Shown here piece after piece: positions 1 to 8,364 of a stretch of 64,000 nucleotides of DNA. The DNA comes from CAZBDU01 sp964490725 (GTDB taxonomy: Bacteria; Spirochaetota; Spirochaetia; SZUA-6; DRHE01), in assembly GCA_964490725.1 (NCBI GenBank), contig CAZBDU010000012.1, positions 28,665 through 92,664 of the forward strand, given 5' to 3'. Made by a program: the position numbers and the translations under genes. Numbering within the stretch: position 1 is the stretch's first letter; every line of letters starts with the position of its first letter. The notes under the pieces are model-generated. The model did no database searches, was not told the origin of the DNA, and was given only the letters and a program-made list of their open reading frames with translations.

Positions 1-1
1 A

Positions 2-442
2 GAAAAGGCCATCGGGCAGCTGACCCGGCAGGCGGGAGAGAAGGGTCTGGAGGTCCGGCTGCAGGACCTTTCCCGCGGAGCCGTGGTGATGGTGGACGCT
101 CAGGCCTGCCGGCAGCTCCTCGCACAGCTGCTGGACAACGCCGTGAAATACACGCCGCCGCACGGCGAGATCGTCGTCCGCCTGCAGCTTCTGGAGGATC
201 GGCACGAGGTGCAGGTTTCGGTGGAGGATACGGGTGCAGGCATCGCCGCGGCCGACCTGCCTCACCTCTTCGAGGACTTCTACAGTGCGGACGTGCCGGA
301 GAACCGGGAGACCGCAAGCACCGGCCTGGGACTGTCCATCGCCCGGCAGGTCGCCGCCATGCACGGAAGCACGATCGAGGTGGAGAGCCAGCCGGGTAAA
401 GGAAGCGCCTTTCGCTTCGCGCTGGCGCTGCAATCTGCATAG
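2..442 (+). CDS. Sensor histidine kinase, C-terminal ATPase domain (partial)
   Basis: The reading frame is open from the left edge, so only the C-terminal ~146 residues are present. They form a HATPase_c domain: N-box LLDNAVKYTP, G1 box DTGAGI, F-box region LFEDFY and G2 box TGLGLSI. The sensor and phosphoacceptor His domains lie outside the window. The protein would autophosphorylate from ATP and pass phosphate to a receiver. The next gene, 18 bp downstream, is a receiver-only regulator and is the natural partner. The domain assignment is firm; the stimulus is unknown. Confidence 0.93.
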   Translation, partial: EKAIGQLTRQAGEKGLEVRLQDLSRGAVVMVDAQACRQLLAQLLDNAVKYTPPHGEIVVRLQLLEDRHEVQVSVEDTGAGIAAADLPHLFEDFYSADVPENRETASTGLGLSIARQVAAMHGSTIEVESQPGKGSAFRFALALQSA

Positions 443-460
443 AACGAGGAGGGATCAGAC

Positions 461-901
461 ATGAACGAACAGGCCAAGATCCTGATCATCGAGGACGACA
501 TGGACACGGCGGAGGCCATGAAGGTGACGCTGGAGTCGCAGGGTTACAGCACGAGCATCGTCCCGGACCCGGAAACGGGCTTCTCCAGGGCAAAAGAGTG
601 GAAACCGAACCTGATCGTCCTGGATGTCATGTTCGGAAGAGGCGAGAAAGCCAGGGGCTTCGAGTGGGCGGTCAGGTTGAAGCAGGATACGGCCCTGGCA
701 CCGGTACCCATTCTGATGGTCACCGCCATCAACATCAGGCATCCGGGGTTCAAGTTCTCGCCAGAGGCGGACCAGGAGTATCTGCCTGTGGACGAGTTCA
801 TCGACAAGCCCGCGCAGCCCGGGGAGCTCATCGAGAAGACCCGTGCCCTGCTGGCGGCCGGGACGAGCAAATGGAAGGACTGGCCGCGCAAGTCCGAGTA
901 G
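461..901 (+). CDS. Receiver-only response regulator
   Basis: A 146-residue protein made of a single CheY-like receiver domain. The acidic pocket is E11/D12/D13, the likely phosphoacceptor is D55 in LIVLDVMF, and the conserved Lys lies in DKPAQPGE near the C-terminal third. There is no DNA-binding or enzymatic output domain. A good ribosome-binding site (gaggaggg) precedes the ATG. It lies 18 bp after the kinase and is probably co-transcribed. It may act by protein-protein contact or as a phosphorelay intermediate; the downstream sigma-54 activator has no receiver domain and so is not an obvious direct target. Confidence 0.92.
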   Translation: MNEQAKILIIEDDMDTAEAMKVTLESQGYSTSIVPDPETGFSRAKEWKPNLIVLDVMFGRGEKARGFEWAVRLKQDTALAPVPILMVTAINIRHPGFKFSPEADQEYLPVDEFIDKPAQPGELIEKTRALLAAGTSKWKDWPRKSE

Positions 902-1084
902 GCGCCCGCCCCGCGCGCATCGCGCCGCCCAGCAGGCGCGGCAGCGTGCCGGAAATTGCCGCTGGCGCAGGCCGGGCGGCGGCCAGGCTGCCTGGCCGGG
1001 AACGCTTCCTTGACGCCCGCGAGGGGCGAAGATACCGTCGCCTGGAGGATGGTCAACCCGGAGGAAGGTCAAGAGGAAGATCAA

Positions 1085-1753
1085 ATGGAGGGAAAAGCCC
1101 CGGAGCCCATGGCCGGGCCCATCGCGGGCAGTGAAAGCGACCCCGAGGCCCTGGTCCGGCGGGCAAGTGCGGACCCCGGGCTGGTCCCGCAGCTCCTGGC
1201 GGGCCTCTCGGCGGGCAAGGCGCCGGTGCGCTACCGCTCTGAGAAGGCGCTGCGGCTGCTGAGCCAGCGGCGGCCCGAGCTCCTCTACCCGCACTTCGAC
1301 GTCCTGGCGGGGCTGCTGGATTCCGCCAACAGCTTCCTCAGGTGGGGGGCCATCGTCATGGTGGCCAACCTGGCGGCGGTGGACGGCCAAGGCCGCATCG
1401 AGGCGCTCCTGGACCGCTACTTTGCTTTCCTCCGCGGCCCGTCGATGATTGCCGCCGCCAACACGGTCGGGGGCGCCGCGACGATCGCCCGCGCCCGGCC
1501 CGCGCTGGCGGACAGGATTGCCCGGGAGATCCTGACCGTGGAGAACGCCCGCTACCTGTCCCGGGGGGCTCCCTCGCCTGAATGCACCCGGGTGGTGTGC
1601 GGGCACGCCTTGAAAACGCTGGGGGAGATCCTGCCTCTGCTTCGGGACCGGCAGCCGGTCATCGACTTCGCACGCCGGCAGCTGGGAAGCTCCAGGCCGG
1701 CGGTGCGCAAGGAGGCGGAGCGCCTGCTGGCGCAGCAAGCCTCCCCCGGCTGA
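1085..1753 (+). CDS. HEAT-repeat-like protein of unknown function
   Basis: A 222-residue protein if started at ATG 1085, which has the RBS agaggaaga just upstream. In-frame starts at 956 and 1049 lack such a site and add low-complexity sequence. From about residue 20 it is a series of amphipathic helices rich in Leu, Ala and Arg (for example LRWGAIVMVANLA and VRKEAERLLAQ), the look of HEAT/armadillo-type repeats. No catalytic motif, signal peptide or membrane segment is visible. Such proteins are usually protein-binding scaffolds. It sits between a two-component pair and a sigma-54 activator, but no functional link can be shown from sequence. Confidence 0.7.
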   Translation: MEGKAPEPMAGPIAGSESDPEALVRRASADPGLVPQLLAGLSAGKAPVRYRSEKALRLLSQRRPELLYPHFDVLAGLLDSANSFLRWGAIVMVANLAAVDGQGRIEALLDRYFAFLRGPSMIAAANTVGGAATIARARPALADRIAREILTVENARYLSRGAPSPECTRVVCGHALKTLGEILPLLRDRQPVIDFARRQLGSSRPAVRKEAERLLAQQASPG

Positions 1754-1797
1754 GGCGGCAGGCTGTTTGCGCGCTCCGGCAGGAGGTACGACGGCTC

Positions 1798-1812
1798 TGG
1801 CACGGTTGTTGG
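1798..1812 (+). promoter_or_regulatory. Near-match to a sigma-54 (-24/-12) promoter
   Basis: The sequence TGGCACGGTTGTTGG matches the consensus TGGCAC-N5-TTGC except that the -12 GC is GG. The GG-to-GG spacing is the expected 10 bases. It reads toward the sigma-54 activator gene at 2008. The altered -12 dinucleotide makes function uncertain. Confidence 0.3.
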
Positions 1813-1971
1813 GTTGTTGATTCAAAGCGGCAAACGCTCCGACTCGGCTGCGCCGCAATCCAAGAGGGGCGGGAAGAAGGCCAATCGGTGCCGAGGGTTC
1901 CGCCGGACGGCCCGGCAGTCGCCACAACCCCCGCCGCCGGCCGGGCCCCGGCAACGGCCGGCATCCTTCTG

Positions 1972-2000
1972 TTGAGGCCCGTTTTTCAGGAGTCTATACT
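1972..2000 (+). promoter_or_regulatory. Putative sigma-70 promoter, leaderless start
   Basis: TTGAGG (1972-1977), a 17-base spacer and TATACT (1995-2000). The expected transcription start is about 2007-2008, which is the ATG of the next gene. This fits the absence of a well-placed ribosome-binding site and suggests a leaderless mRNA. Confidence 0.5.
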
Positions 2001-2007
2001 GGTACGC

Positions 2008-3573
2008 ATGGCGTCAGCCGAAATCCTGCTGTCCTTCGTCGGCAACCGCGACCCCTACGTGGAGAGAGGCGAGGAGCCTGGCCCCCTGCTCTCCCTGCTC
2101 CAGGCCCGGCGTTTCCATCGAGCGTACCTGTTCTGCACCGGTACTGGCTACCTGGAACGGGCCAGGGCGGTGGAGGAGCTGTGCAGGGGCCTGGGGTCGG
2201 CCTGCCGCTTCTCCTTCGTAAGCCTGGAGCTGCAGTCTCCCATCGACTACGAGGAGATCTACACCCGGCTGAGCCAGACGGTCAGCCGGGTCCTGGAAGG
2301 GCTGCGCCATCGACCGCACAGCCTGTCGGTGCTGCTGGATCCGGGCACGCCGCAGATGCAGACCGCCTGGTTCCTGCTGGCCCGCTCCGGGGCACTGCCG
2401 GCCAGGCTGCTGCAGGGGATACCGCCGCGTTTCGCCGGGGGGGCCTACAAGGTGAAAGAGGTGAACCTCAGGAGCCGCATCCTCCCGCAGGTGCGCATCC
2501 CGGAGGAGCGGGAGAGCGCGCCGCTGGGCTCCGCGGCGGATCGGTGGGCGCCTTCCGGCGCACCGGCGCCGGAGGAACAGCCCCGCTGGATCGCCCTGGA
2601 GAAGGGCGGGCTCATCGTGGGTGAGGACGCCGGGTTCCTGCAGGTGCTGGAGCGGGCGGCAAAGGTGGCCGCCTACGACCTCTCGCTCCTCATCACCGGG
2701 GAGACCGGAACCGGCAAAGGGCTTCTGGCTCGCTTCGTCCACGAACGCAGCGACCGCTGTGAGGCGCCGTTCGTGTCCGTGAACTGCTCGGCCATCAGCC
2801 CGCAGCTGGCCGAGAGCGAGCTCTTCGGCCACCGCAAGGGCTCGTTCACCGGAGCGGTGGCGGACCGGCCGGGCATGTTCCAGACCGCCCAGGGAGGCAC
2901 GGTCTTCCTGGACGAGATCGGGGACCTGCCTCTGGAGCTGCAGCCCAAGCTGCTGCGGGCCCTGGAGGAGAAGGTGGTCCAGCCTCTGGGAGGAGACCGG
3001 GAGATCCCGGTGGACGTGCGCATCCTGGCGGCCACCAATCACGACCTGGCGCGCCGCATCGCGGAAGGATCCTTTCGCCGTGATCTCTACGAGCGGCTCA
3101 ACCAGTTCAACCTGCGTCTGCCGCCCCTGCGGGAGCGCAAGGGGGACATCCCCCTGCTGATCCGCCTCTTTCTGCAGCAGTGGAACGAGCAGTACGACAC
3201 CAAGGGGCTGTCCGATGAGACGCTGCAGTACCTGCTGGACTACCCCTGGCCGGGCAACGTTCGGGAGCTTCACAACGCCGTGCGGGGGATGTGCGCCATC
3301 GCCTCGGGAACGCTCATCGAGCCCCAGCTCCTGCCGCACGCCGTGCTGGCCCACTTCGACAGGCGGCGCCAGACCCCCGGCGTGGCCGTCAGCCTGCCGG
3401 AAAAAGGCATCGACCTGAAGGCGTTCCTCTACCGGGTGGAACGCGACCTCTACGCCCAGGCGCTGGAGCGGGCCGGGGACAACCGCGTGAAGGCGGCGCA
3501 GCTTCTGGGGGTGAACGCTCCTGCCTTCCGCAAGGCCCTGCGGGAGCGCTTCGAAGGGCTGGCGGACGGATAG
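2008..3573 (+). CDS. RtcR-type CARF-domain sigma-54-dependent transcriptional activator
   Basis: A 521-residue, three-part protein. Residues ~5-155 resemble the RtcR N-terminal (CARF-type) domain: ILLSFVGNRDPY, VSLELQSPIDYEEIY, a nucleotide-pocket-like DPGTPQMQTAWFLL and PARLLQGIPPR, all alignable with remembered E. coli RtcR. Residues ~200-440 are the AAA+ sigma-54 activator domain, with Walker A GETGTGKG (231-238), GSFTGA loop (278-283, Ser in place of the usual Ala), Walker B TVFLDE (~298-303) and the WPGNVREL region. The C-terminus carries a Fis-type helix-turn-helix (NRVKAAQLLGVNAPAFRKAL). CARF domains bind cyclic oligonucleotides or RNA 2',3'-cyclic phosphate ends, so this is probably a nucleotide-responsive switch. 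No rtcA or rtcB gene is in the window. ATG 2008 was chosen because homology starts there. Confidence 0.88.
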   Translation: MASAEILLSFVGNRDPYVERGEEPGPLLSLLQARRFHRAYLFCTGTGYLERARAVEELCRGLGSACRFSFVSLELQSPIDYEEIYTRLSQTVSRVLEGLRHRPHSLSVLLDPGTPQMQTAWFLLARSGALPARLLQGIPPRFAGGAYKVKEVNLRSRILPQVRIPEERESAPLGSAADRWAPSGAPAPEEQPRWIALEKGGLIVGEDAGFLQVLERAAKVAAYDLSLLITGETGTGKGLLARFVHERSDRCEAPFVSVNCSAISPQLAESELFGHRKGSFTGAVADRPGMFQTAQGGTVFLDEIGDLPLELQPKLLRALEEKVVQPLGGDREIPVDVRILAATNHDLARRIAEGSFRRDLYERLNQFNLRLPPLRERKGDIPLLIRLFLQQWNEQYDTKGLSDETLQYLLDYPWPGNVRELHNAVRGMCAIASGTLIEPQLLPHAVLAHFDRRRQTPGVAVSLPEKGIDLKAFLYRVERDLYAQALERAGDNRVKAAQLLGVNAPAFRKALRERFEGLADG

Positions 3574-3710
3574 GCGGCGCTCCCGGGTGGCTCGCCCCTG
3601 GGGGCGGCGGAGGGGCCGGGCGGCCGGGCCGGCGCCGGCAACGGCCACCCCTGAAATTGATTGATTGCAATTTGTTTCATCTGGTTGTATCCTGACTGTG
3701 GCCGGCAGCG

Positions 3711-4481
3711 TTGCAGATCAGGGAGAAAGCCACGGGGAAAGATCTCTACCCCGAGCTGGACAGGGTGATGGACCGGCACGAGTGGGACATCAACGGCTTC
3801 ACAGCCTTTCTCTACCGGACTTTCGGCTACATCACCTACCCGGCCCCCAGCCACCCGGGGGAGTACCTGGGCTTTGCCCACGAGCTGGTGGGGCCCAAGG
3901 CGCTCGAATGGGGGATCGGCCGGGTGTCCCAGAAGCTCAGCTCCCTCGGCACCGACCTGGACTACGTCCTTGAAGGCCAGAAGAACCGGCCCAGCTACGA
4001 GCTGTGGTCCATGGATCTGGTGCGGCGGATCGATGACTTCCTGGCCGGCAAGGTGCCGATCACGACCAGGGACGTCTTCTTCCAGACCGACCTGACCCAC
4101 CCCTCCATGGAGCTGGCGGTGCCGATCATCTGCGATATGGAGCTGGACCGCAACCGGCGGGAGCTTGCCGGCAATGTCGTCAACCGCGGGCCGGCGGTGA
4201 CCAACCTTCCGGAGGACGCCGTGGTGGAAGTGCCCCTGCTGGTGAATGCCCAGGGGATCCAGCCGGTAGCGGTGGGGGCGCTGCCGGAGGCCCTGGCGGG
4301 AATCTGCCAGCTCCAGATCTCCATCATGAAGCTCCTGGTGGAGGCGTACCGCGAGCGGTCCAAGCAGCTCCTCCTGCAGGCGCTGCTGATCGACCCCATT
4401 GTGGACAGCTACCGGCGGGCGAAAGAGATGATGGAAACAATGCTCAAGGTGGAAGCGGATGCGCTGCCGGAGATGCGCTAG
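3711..4481 (+). pseudogene. GH4 family glycosidase, 5'-truncated remnant
   Basis: The frame encodes about 256 residues that match only the C-terminal part of NAD-dependent family 4 glycosidases (alpha-glucosidase/galacturonase type). It has the IREKATGKDLYPEL segment normally found near mid-protein, then the C-terminal signature NLPEDAVVEVPLLV followed by VGALPEALAG. The N-terminal Rossmann fold and the NAD and metal ligands (~200 residues) are absent; an in-frame TGA at 3693 closes the frame just upstream. The only start is a TTG without a ribosome-binding site. The remnant is therefore probably inactive. An unusual short paralogue is less likely. Confidence 0.8.
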
Positions 4482-4496
4482 CCGGCAGGGCCGGCA

Positions 4497-4525
4497 TTGC
4501 GGGGAGCCGGCCCTCGTGATATACA
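4497..4525 (+). promoter_or_regulatory. Putative promoter for the SorC-family gene
   Basis: TTGCGG (4497-4502), 17-base spacer, TATACA (4520-4525). It leaves an ~80-base leader before the ATG at 4613, which could hold an operator. The -35 box is a weak match. Confidence 0.35.
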
Positions 4526-4612
4526 GGCCATACCACAGGCTGGCCCACGCAGCCTCGCTCGGCCTGTTCCGGCCTGACACGATGAGGCGAAGACCGCAAG
4601 GGAAGCTCGAGT

Positions 4613-5584
4613 ATGGATCAGAAGACGTTGCAGGTTTTTGAAGCCGCCCGGCTCTGCTATGAGCTCGGCATGAGCCAGCGGGAGGTGGCGGAGGATCTGG
4701 GGGTCTCGCCGGCCACGCTGACGCGGCTGCTGCAGAAGGCACGGGAGCTGGGGATCGTGCGTTTCACGGTTCAACCCCCTGAGGAGTACCTGCGCGACAC
4801 GGAGGCCCTGGCGGAGCAGCTGACCAGGATTCTGGCCGTACGGGAAGTCATCGTCACTCCCACCTCCCCCCGGGCGGAGGTGGTGCGCAAGGAGCTCGGG
4901 TTCGCGGCCGGACGCTGGCTGAACGCGGCGTTGTCCTTCGGATTGAGCGTGGGCTTCTCCGGCGGCCGCTCCGTGGCGGAGGTCATCACCTTCCTCAAAA
5001 AAACCAACGGCGGGGTGGAGGTGGTGCAGCTCATGGGCGGCGTCAGTCCCACCGAGATCGACATCCAGGCGGACGTCATTGCCCGCAACGCCGCCACCAG
5101 GCTGGGCGGGACCTGCCATGTGATCCACGGCCCCGCGATCTTTCCATCGGAGCAGGACCTGCTGCAGCTCCTGAACAACCGCATCGTCTCGGATGTGGTG
5201 ACGCGCTTCGACCGGCTGGATCTGGCGGTGGTGGGCATCGGCACCCTTACGGCGGACAACCCGCTGATGCAGTGCGGCTTTCTTTCCGAGACCGAGCTCG
5301 GGCGACTCAGGGAGTGCGGCTGTGTAGGGGACATCTGCGGGCACTTTTTCAACGAGAAGGGGACCGAATGTGAAGCCTCCATCGCCCGGCGCATCCTGGG
5401 CATCCGGCTCTCCCAGCTGGCGAGGGCACCGAGGGTCTGCGCCGTGGCCGCCGGCAGGGAGAAGGTGACGGCCATCATAGCCGCCTGCCGGGCGGGGGTT
5501 CCCAAGACGCTGATCACCGACACCGACACCGCTGGCGAGGTCCTCCGGCAGGCGGGCGGTTCGCCGAAAGAGGCCGTCGGCTGA
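4613..5584 (+). CDS. SorC/DeoR-type sugar-binding transcriptional regulator
   Basis: A 323-residue regulator of the SorC family. The N-terminus holds a helix-turn-helix (YELGMSQREVAEDLGVSPAT, ~residues 16-35). The remainder is the sugar-phosphate-binding effector domain, with GFSGGRSVAEVI, VVQLMGGVS, LAVVGIGT, and FFNEKG before the conserved C-terminal KVTAIIAACRAG. Family members sense phosphorylated sugars and regulate the adjacent catabolic operon. The operon starting 38 bp downstream (cyclase, E1 alpha/beta, lipoyl protein, FGGY kinase) is the obvious target, and the kinase in it could make the inducer. The ATG is supported by homology. Confidence 0.92.
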   Translation: MDQKTLQVFEAARLCYELGMSQREVAEDLGVSPATLTRLLQKARELGIVRFTVQPPEEYLRDTEALAEQLTRILAVREVIVTPTSPRAEVVRKELGFAAGRWLNAALSFGLSVGFSGGRSVAEVITFLKKTNGGVEVVQLMGGVSPTEIDIQADVIARNAATRLGGTCHVIHGPAIFPSEQDLLQLLNNRIVSDVVTRFDRLDLAVVGIGTLTADNPLMQCGFLSETELGRLRECGCVGDICGHFFNEKGTECEASIARRILGIRLSQLARAPRVCAVAAGREKVTAIIAACRAGVPKTLITDTDTAGEVLRQAGGSPKEAVG

Positions 5585-5622
5585 TCGGACGGACGGATCG
5601 GAGGAAACGGAAGGAGAAGGCA

Positions 5623-6345
5623 GTGGTGCGAATCGTGGAGCTGTCACACCGGCTCGTCCCGGGCAGGCAGCGCTTCCCTCTGAAGGTGACGCCCCATTCC
5701 GTGGAGGAGTACGTGCCGGAGTACCGGATGCCGGAGGGCGAGTGGTACATCATGGAGAACGTGGAGATCTGCACCCACGTGGGCACGCACGTGGAGTCCC
5801 CGTATCATGCCTTCAGGGACGGCGCCACAGTGGCAGAGCTGGACCCGCGGGCGTTGATCGGTCCGGCGGCGGTGGTGGACTTCACCGACAAGAGCGCCGG
5901 AGAAGGCATGACCCGCGCCGAGCTGGAAGAGCGGGCGGCGCACATTCACCCGGGCGACATCGCCCTCATCCGCACCGGCCTGGGCCGCCACTATCTCACC
6001 GAGCTCTACCGTCGCCCCTACCTGGAGCCCGACGGCGTGGACTGGCTGATCGGAGCCGGCATCAAGGCGTTGGGGATCGATTGCTCGGGTTTCGAGAAGC
6101 GCACCGGCTCGCCCGGAGCCGGTGAAGTGAATCATCGCAAGCTTCTGGGCCGCGGCATCCCGATCGTCGAGGACATGAACAATCTGGACCGGCTCGTGGC
6201 CGGCCGGGTCTTCGTTCTGGCCCTGCCGCTCCTCATCGAGGGACTGGACGCCTGCTGGATCCGCCCCCTGGCGATCGAGCCGGAAGAGGCCGGGCACCGC
6301 CTGGCGGAGATCCTCCTGGGCCCGGAGACCGTATGGGAGTGGTAG
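5623..6345 (+). CDS. Cyclase-family (kynurenine formamidase-like) metal-dependent hydrolase
   Basis: A 240-residue member of the cyclase/arylformamidase family. The metal-binding signature HVGTHVESPYH (residues ~49-59) matches the family H-x-G-T-H-x-[DE]-x-P-x-H, and a second conserved part IKALGIDCSGFE lies near residue 150. Family members hydrolyse amides, lactones or cyclic diones. The start is a GTG preceded by ggaaggag. The next gene starts one base after its stop, so translation is probably coupled. In this operon it may prepare the substrate for the E1 enzyme; the exact substrate cannot be deduced. Confidence 0.88.
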   Translation: MVRIVELSHRLVPGRQRFPLKVTPHSVEEYVPEYRMPEGEWYIMENVEICTHVGTHVESPYHAFRDGATVAELDPRALIGPAAVVDFTDKSAGEGMTRAELEERAAHIHPGDIALIRTGLGRHYLTELYRRPYLEPDGVDWLIGAGIKALGIDCSGFEKRTGSPGAGEVNHRKLLGRGIPIVEDMNNLDRLVAGRVFVLALPLLIEGLDACWIRPLAIEPEEAGHRLAEILLGPETVWEW

Positions 6346-6346
6346 G

Positions 6347-7330
6347 GTGAAGCAGGACCCGCAGATGCAGCTCCCGGCGGCGCGGCTGGTCGAGCTGTAC
6401 CGGACCATGGTCCGGATCCGCCGCTTCGAGCAGAAGGTCACACAGCTCTTTCTGAAAGGCCTGGTGCCGGGGACCATTCATCTCTGCCTGGGCCAGGAGG
6501 CGGTGGCGGCCGGCGCGGTGGGCTGTCTGACCGCACAGGATCGCGTGATGCTGACCCACAGGCCCCACGGCCAGGCGCTCGCCAAAGGCATGGACCCGAA
6601 GCGCCTGCTGGCGGAGATCCTGGGGAGAGCCGACGGGTGCTGTCGCGGCAAGGGCGGATCCATGCATCTGGCCGACCTCGCCGCCGGAGTCATGCCGAGC
6701 CTGCCCATCGTCGGGGCCGGCATGCCCATCGCCGCCGGTCTGGCTTTCGCCTTCAAGCGTGCGGGATCCGGGAGCGTCGCCATGGGCTTCTTCGGGGACG
6801 GCGCCACCAACATCGGCGCCTTCCATGAGACCATGAACCTGGCCGCGGTATGGCGGCTGCCGGTGGTCTACGTCTGCGAAAACAACCTCTACGCCGTCAG
6901 CACCAGCATCCGCAGCACCACCCTTGCGGCCCGGTTGTCCGACAGGGCCGGTGCCTACGGCATGCCGGCGCGGCGGGTCGACGGCAACGACGTGGAGGCG
7001 GTCTACTTCGCCGCCCTGGAGGCGGTGGAGCGCGCCCGCGGCGGCGGGGGCCCCGGCTTCATCGAGTGCCTGACCTACCGTCAGAGCGGTCACTCCCGCA
7101 CCGATCCGGGCACCTACCGGCCGGAAGCGGAGGTGGAGGAGTGGCTGCGCCGCGACCCCCTGCTCCTGTGCCGGAAGAAGATACTCGAACGGAGACAGCT
7201 GAGCGAGGAGGAGTGCACCCGGCTGGAGGCCGCCGAGGAAGAGGTCATTCAGGAGGCGGCGGCATACGCGATGGCCTCCCTGGAGCCGGAGGGATCGAAG
7301 GCTCTGGAAGACGTGCTGGACCCGGGATAG
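6347..7330 (+). CDS. Thiamine-diphosphate-dependent 2-oxoacid/acetoin dehydrogenase E1, alpha subunit
   Basis: A 327-residue alpha subunit of a two-gene E1 (pyruvate/acetoin dehydrogenase type). The ThDP motif runs from GDGATNIG to VCENN at the expected spacing. The start of the domain shows the conserved MVRIRRFEQKV and GTIHLCLGQEAV, and the phosphorylation-loop-like QSGHSRTDPG is present near the C-terminus. The start is GTG, one base after the preceding stop. With the beta subunit it would decarboxylate a 2-oxo acid or cleave an acetoin-like diketone and reductively acylate a lipoyl group. Substrate specificity is unresolved. Confidence 0.93.
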   Translation: MKQDPQMQLPAARLVELYRTMVRIRRFEQKVTQLFLKGLVPGTIHLCLGQEAVAAGAVGCLTAQDRVMLTHRPHGQALAKGMDPKRLLAEILGRADGCCRGKGGSMHLADLAAGVMPSLPIVGAGMPIAAGLAFAFKRAGSGSVAMGFFGDGATNIGAFHETMNLAAVWRLPVVYVCENNLYAVSTSIRSTTLAARLSDRAGAYGMPARRVDGNDVEAVYFAALEAVERARGGGGPGFIECLTYRQSGHSRTDPGTYRPEAEVEEWLRRDPLLLCRKKILERRQLSEEECTRLEAAEEEVIQEAAAYAMASLEPEGSKALEDVLDPG

Positions 7331-7332
7331 AC

Positions 7333-8361
7333 ATGCGCAAGCTCAGAGTCGTGGAGGCGCTGCGCCAGGCGCTGGAACAGGAGATGGCCGCCGACGAGCG
7401 CGTCTTCCTGATCGGCGAGGACGTGCGGATCGGCGGCGGGTTCGCCGTGTCCCGGGGTCTGGCCGGCCGCTTCGGAGAGGACCGCGTGCTGGACACCCCC
7501 ATCTCCGAAATCGCCTTCACGGGCCTGTCGATCGGCGCCGCCATGGCGGGGCTGCGCCCGGTGGTGGAGTATCAATTCGGCGACTTCGTGTTCTGCGCCA
7601 TGGATCAGATCGTCAACGAGGCGGCCAAGCTGCGCTACATGTCGGCGGGCCAGGTGAGCGTGCCCATTACCTTCCGCCTCCCCGTGGGCGCCAACCGCCG
7701 CGGGGCTCAGCACGCCCAGTGCACCGAGAGCATCTTCATGAACGTGGCGGGGCTGCGCATCGTGACCCCCGCCACCCCCTTCGACGCCAAGGGGCTGTTG
7801 ATCGGCGCCATCCGCGATCGCAACCCGGTGCTGTTCTACGAGCACAAGCTGCTCTACTCGTTCGGCGGGGAACGGCGGGCGGGGGAGCGCGGGCTGGGAC
7901 CCGGCGTCGGCTCCGAGGTGCTGAACCAGGAGGTCCCCGAAGAGCCGTACGTCCTGCCCTTTGGCCGGGCCGCGGTCAGACGGGAAGGCCGGCACGTCAC
8001 GGTGGTAGCCAACATGCTGATGCTCCACCGTTGTTTGGCCGCTGCCGCCGTGTTGAGCGCAGAGGGTATCGAGGCCGAGGTGATCGATCCCCGCACGCTG
8101 GTCCCGCTGGACCATGAGACCATTCGAGCCTCGGTGGCCAGGACCGGCCGCCTCCTGGTGGTGGAAGAGTGCCAGACCGTCGGCGGATGGGGGAACGAGA
8201 TCATCGCCGGCGTGACGGAGCGCATGCCCGGCCCCCTGGTGGTTCGGCGTCTGGGGACGGCCCCTACGCCCGTGCCCTACACCACTGCCCTGGAGAGCTA
8301 CGTGATCCCCGGGGTGGAACGAATCACGGAGACCATTCGAGAAATGGCGGGAAAGCGGTAG
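7333..8361 (+). CDS. Thiamine-diphosphate-dependent dehydrogenase E1, beta subunit
   Basis: A 342-residue beta subunit (transketolase pyrimidine-binding plus C-terminal domain). Conserved blocks include DERVFLIGEDV, DTPISEIAFTGLSIGAAMAGLRPVVE (quoted in part: DTPISEIAFTG) and LLVVEECQTVGGWG. ATG 7333 lies two bases after the alpha-subunit stop and gives the usual family length; a longer upstream frame is only overlap with the alpha gene. It forms the alpha2beta2 E1 with the preceding product and should transfer acyl groups to the lipoyl protein encoded next. No E2 acyltransferase core or E3 dihydrolipoyl dehydrogenase gene follows. Confidence 0.93.
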   Translation: MRKLRVVEALRQALEQEMAADERVFLIGEDVRIGGGFAVSRGLAGRFGEDRVLDTPISEIAFTGLSIGAAMAGLRPVVEYQFGDFVFCAMDQIVNEAAKLRYMSAGQVSVPITFRLPVGANRRGAQHAQCTESIFMNVAGLRIVTPATPFDAKGLLIGAIRDRNPVLFYEHKLLYSFGGERRAGERGLGPGVGSEVLNQEVPEEPYVLPFGRAAVRREGRHVTVVANMLMLHRCLAAAAVLSAEGIEAEVIDPRTLVPLDHETIRASVARTGRLLVVEECQTVGGWGNEIIAGVTERMPGPLVVRRLGTAPTPVPYTTALESYVIPGVERITETIREMAGKR

Positions 8362-8364
8362 TTC

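Noticed and set aside
2014..3648. 544-codon minus-strand frame opposite the sigma-54 activator
   Set aside because: Pure mirror frame of a GC-rich gene with no recognisable motif; the plus strand has full AAA+ and HTH motifs.
3585..3650. Rho-independent terminator after the sigma-54 activator
   Set aside because: GGGTGGC and GCCACCC could pair, but the loop is over 50 bases and no T-run follows.
3700..3714. Possible sigma-54 site TGGCCGGCAGCGTTGC before the GH4 remnant
   Set aside because: GG-to-GC spacing is 11, not 10, and it overlaps the putative start codon.
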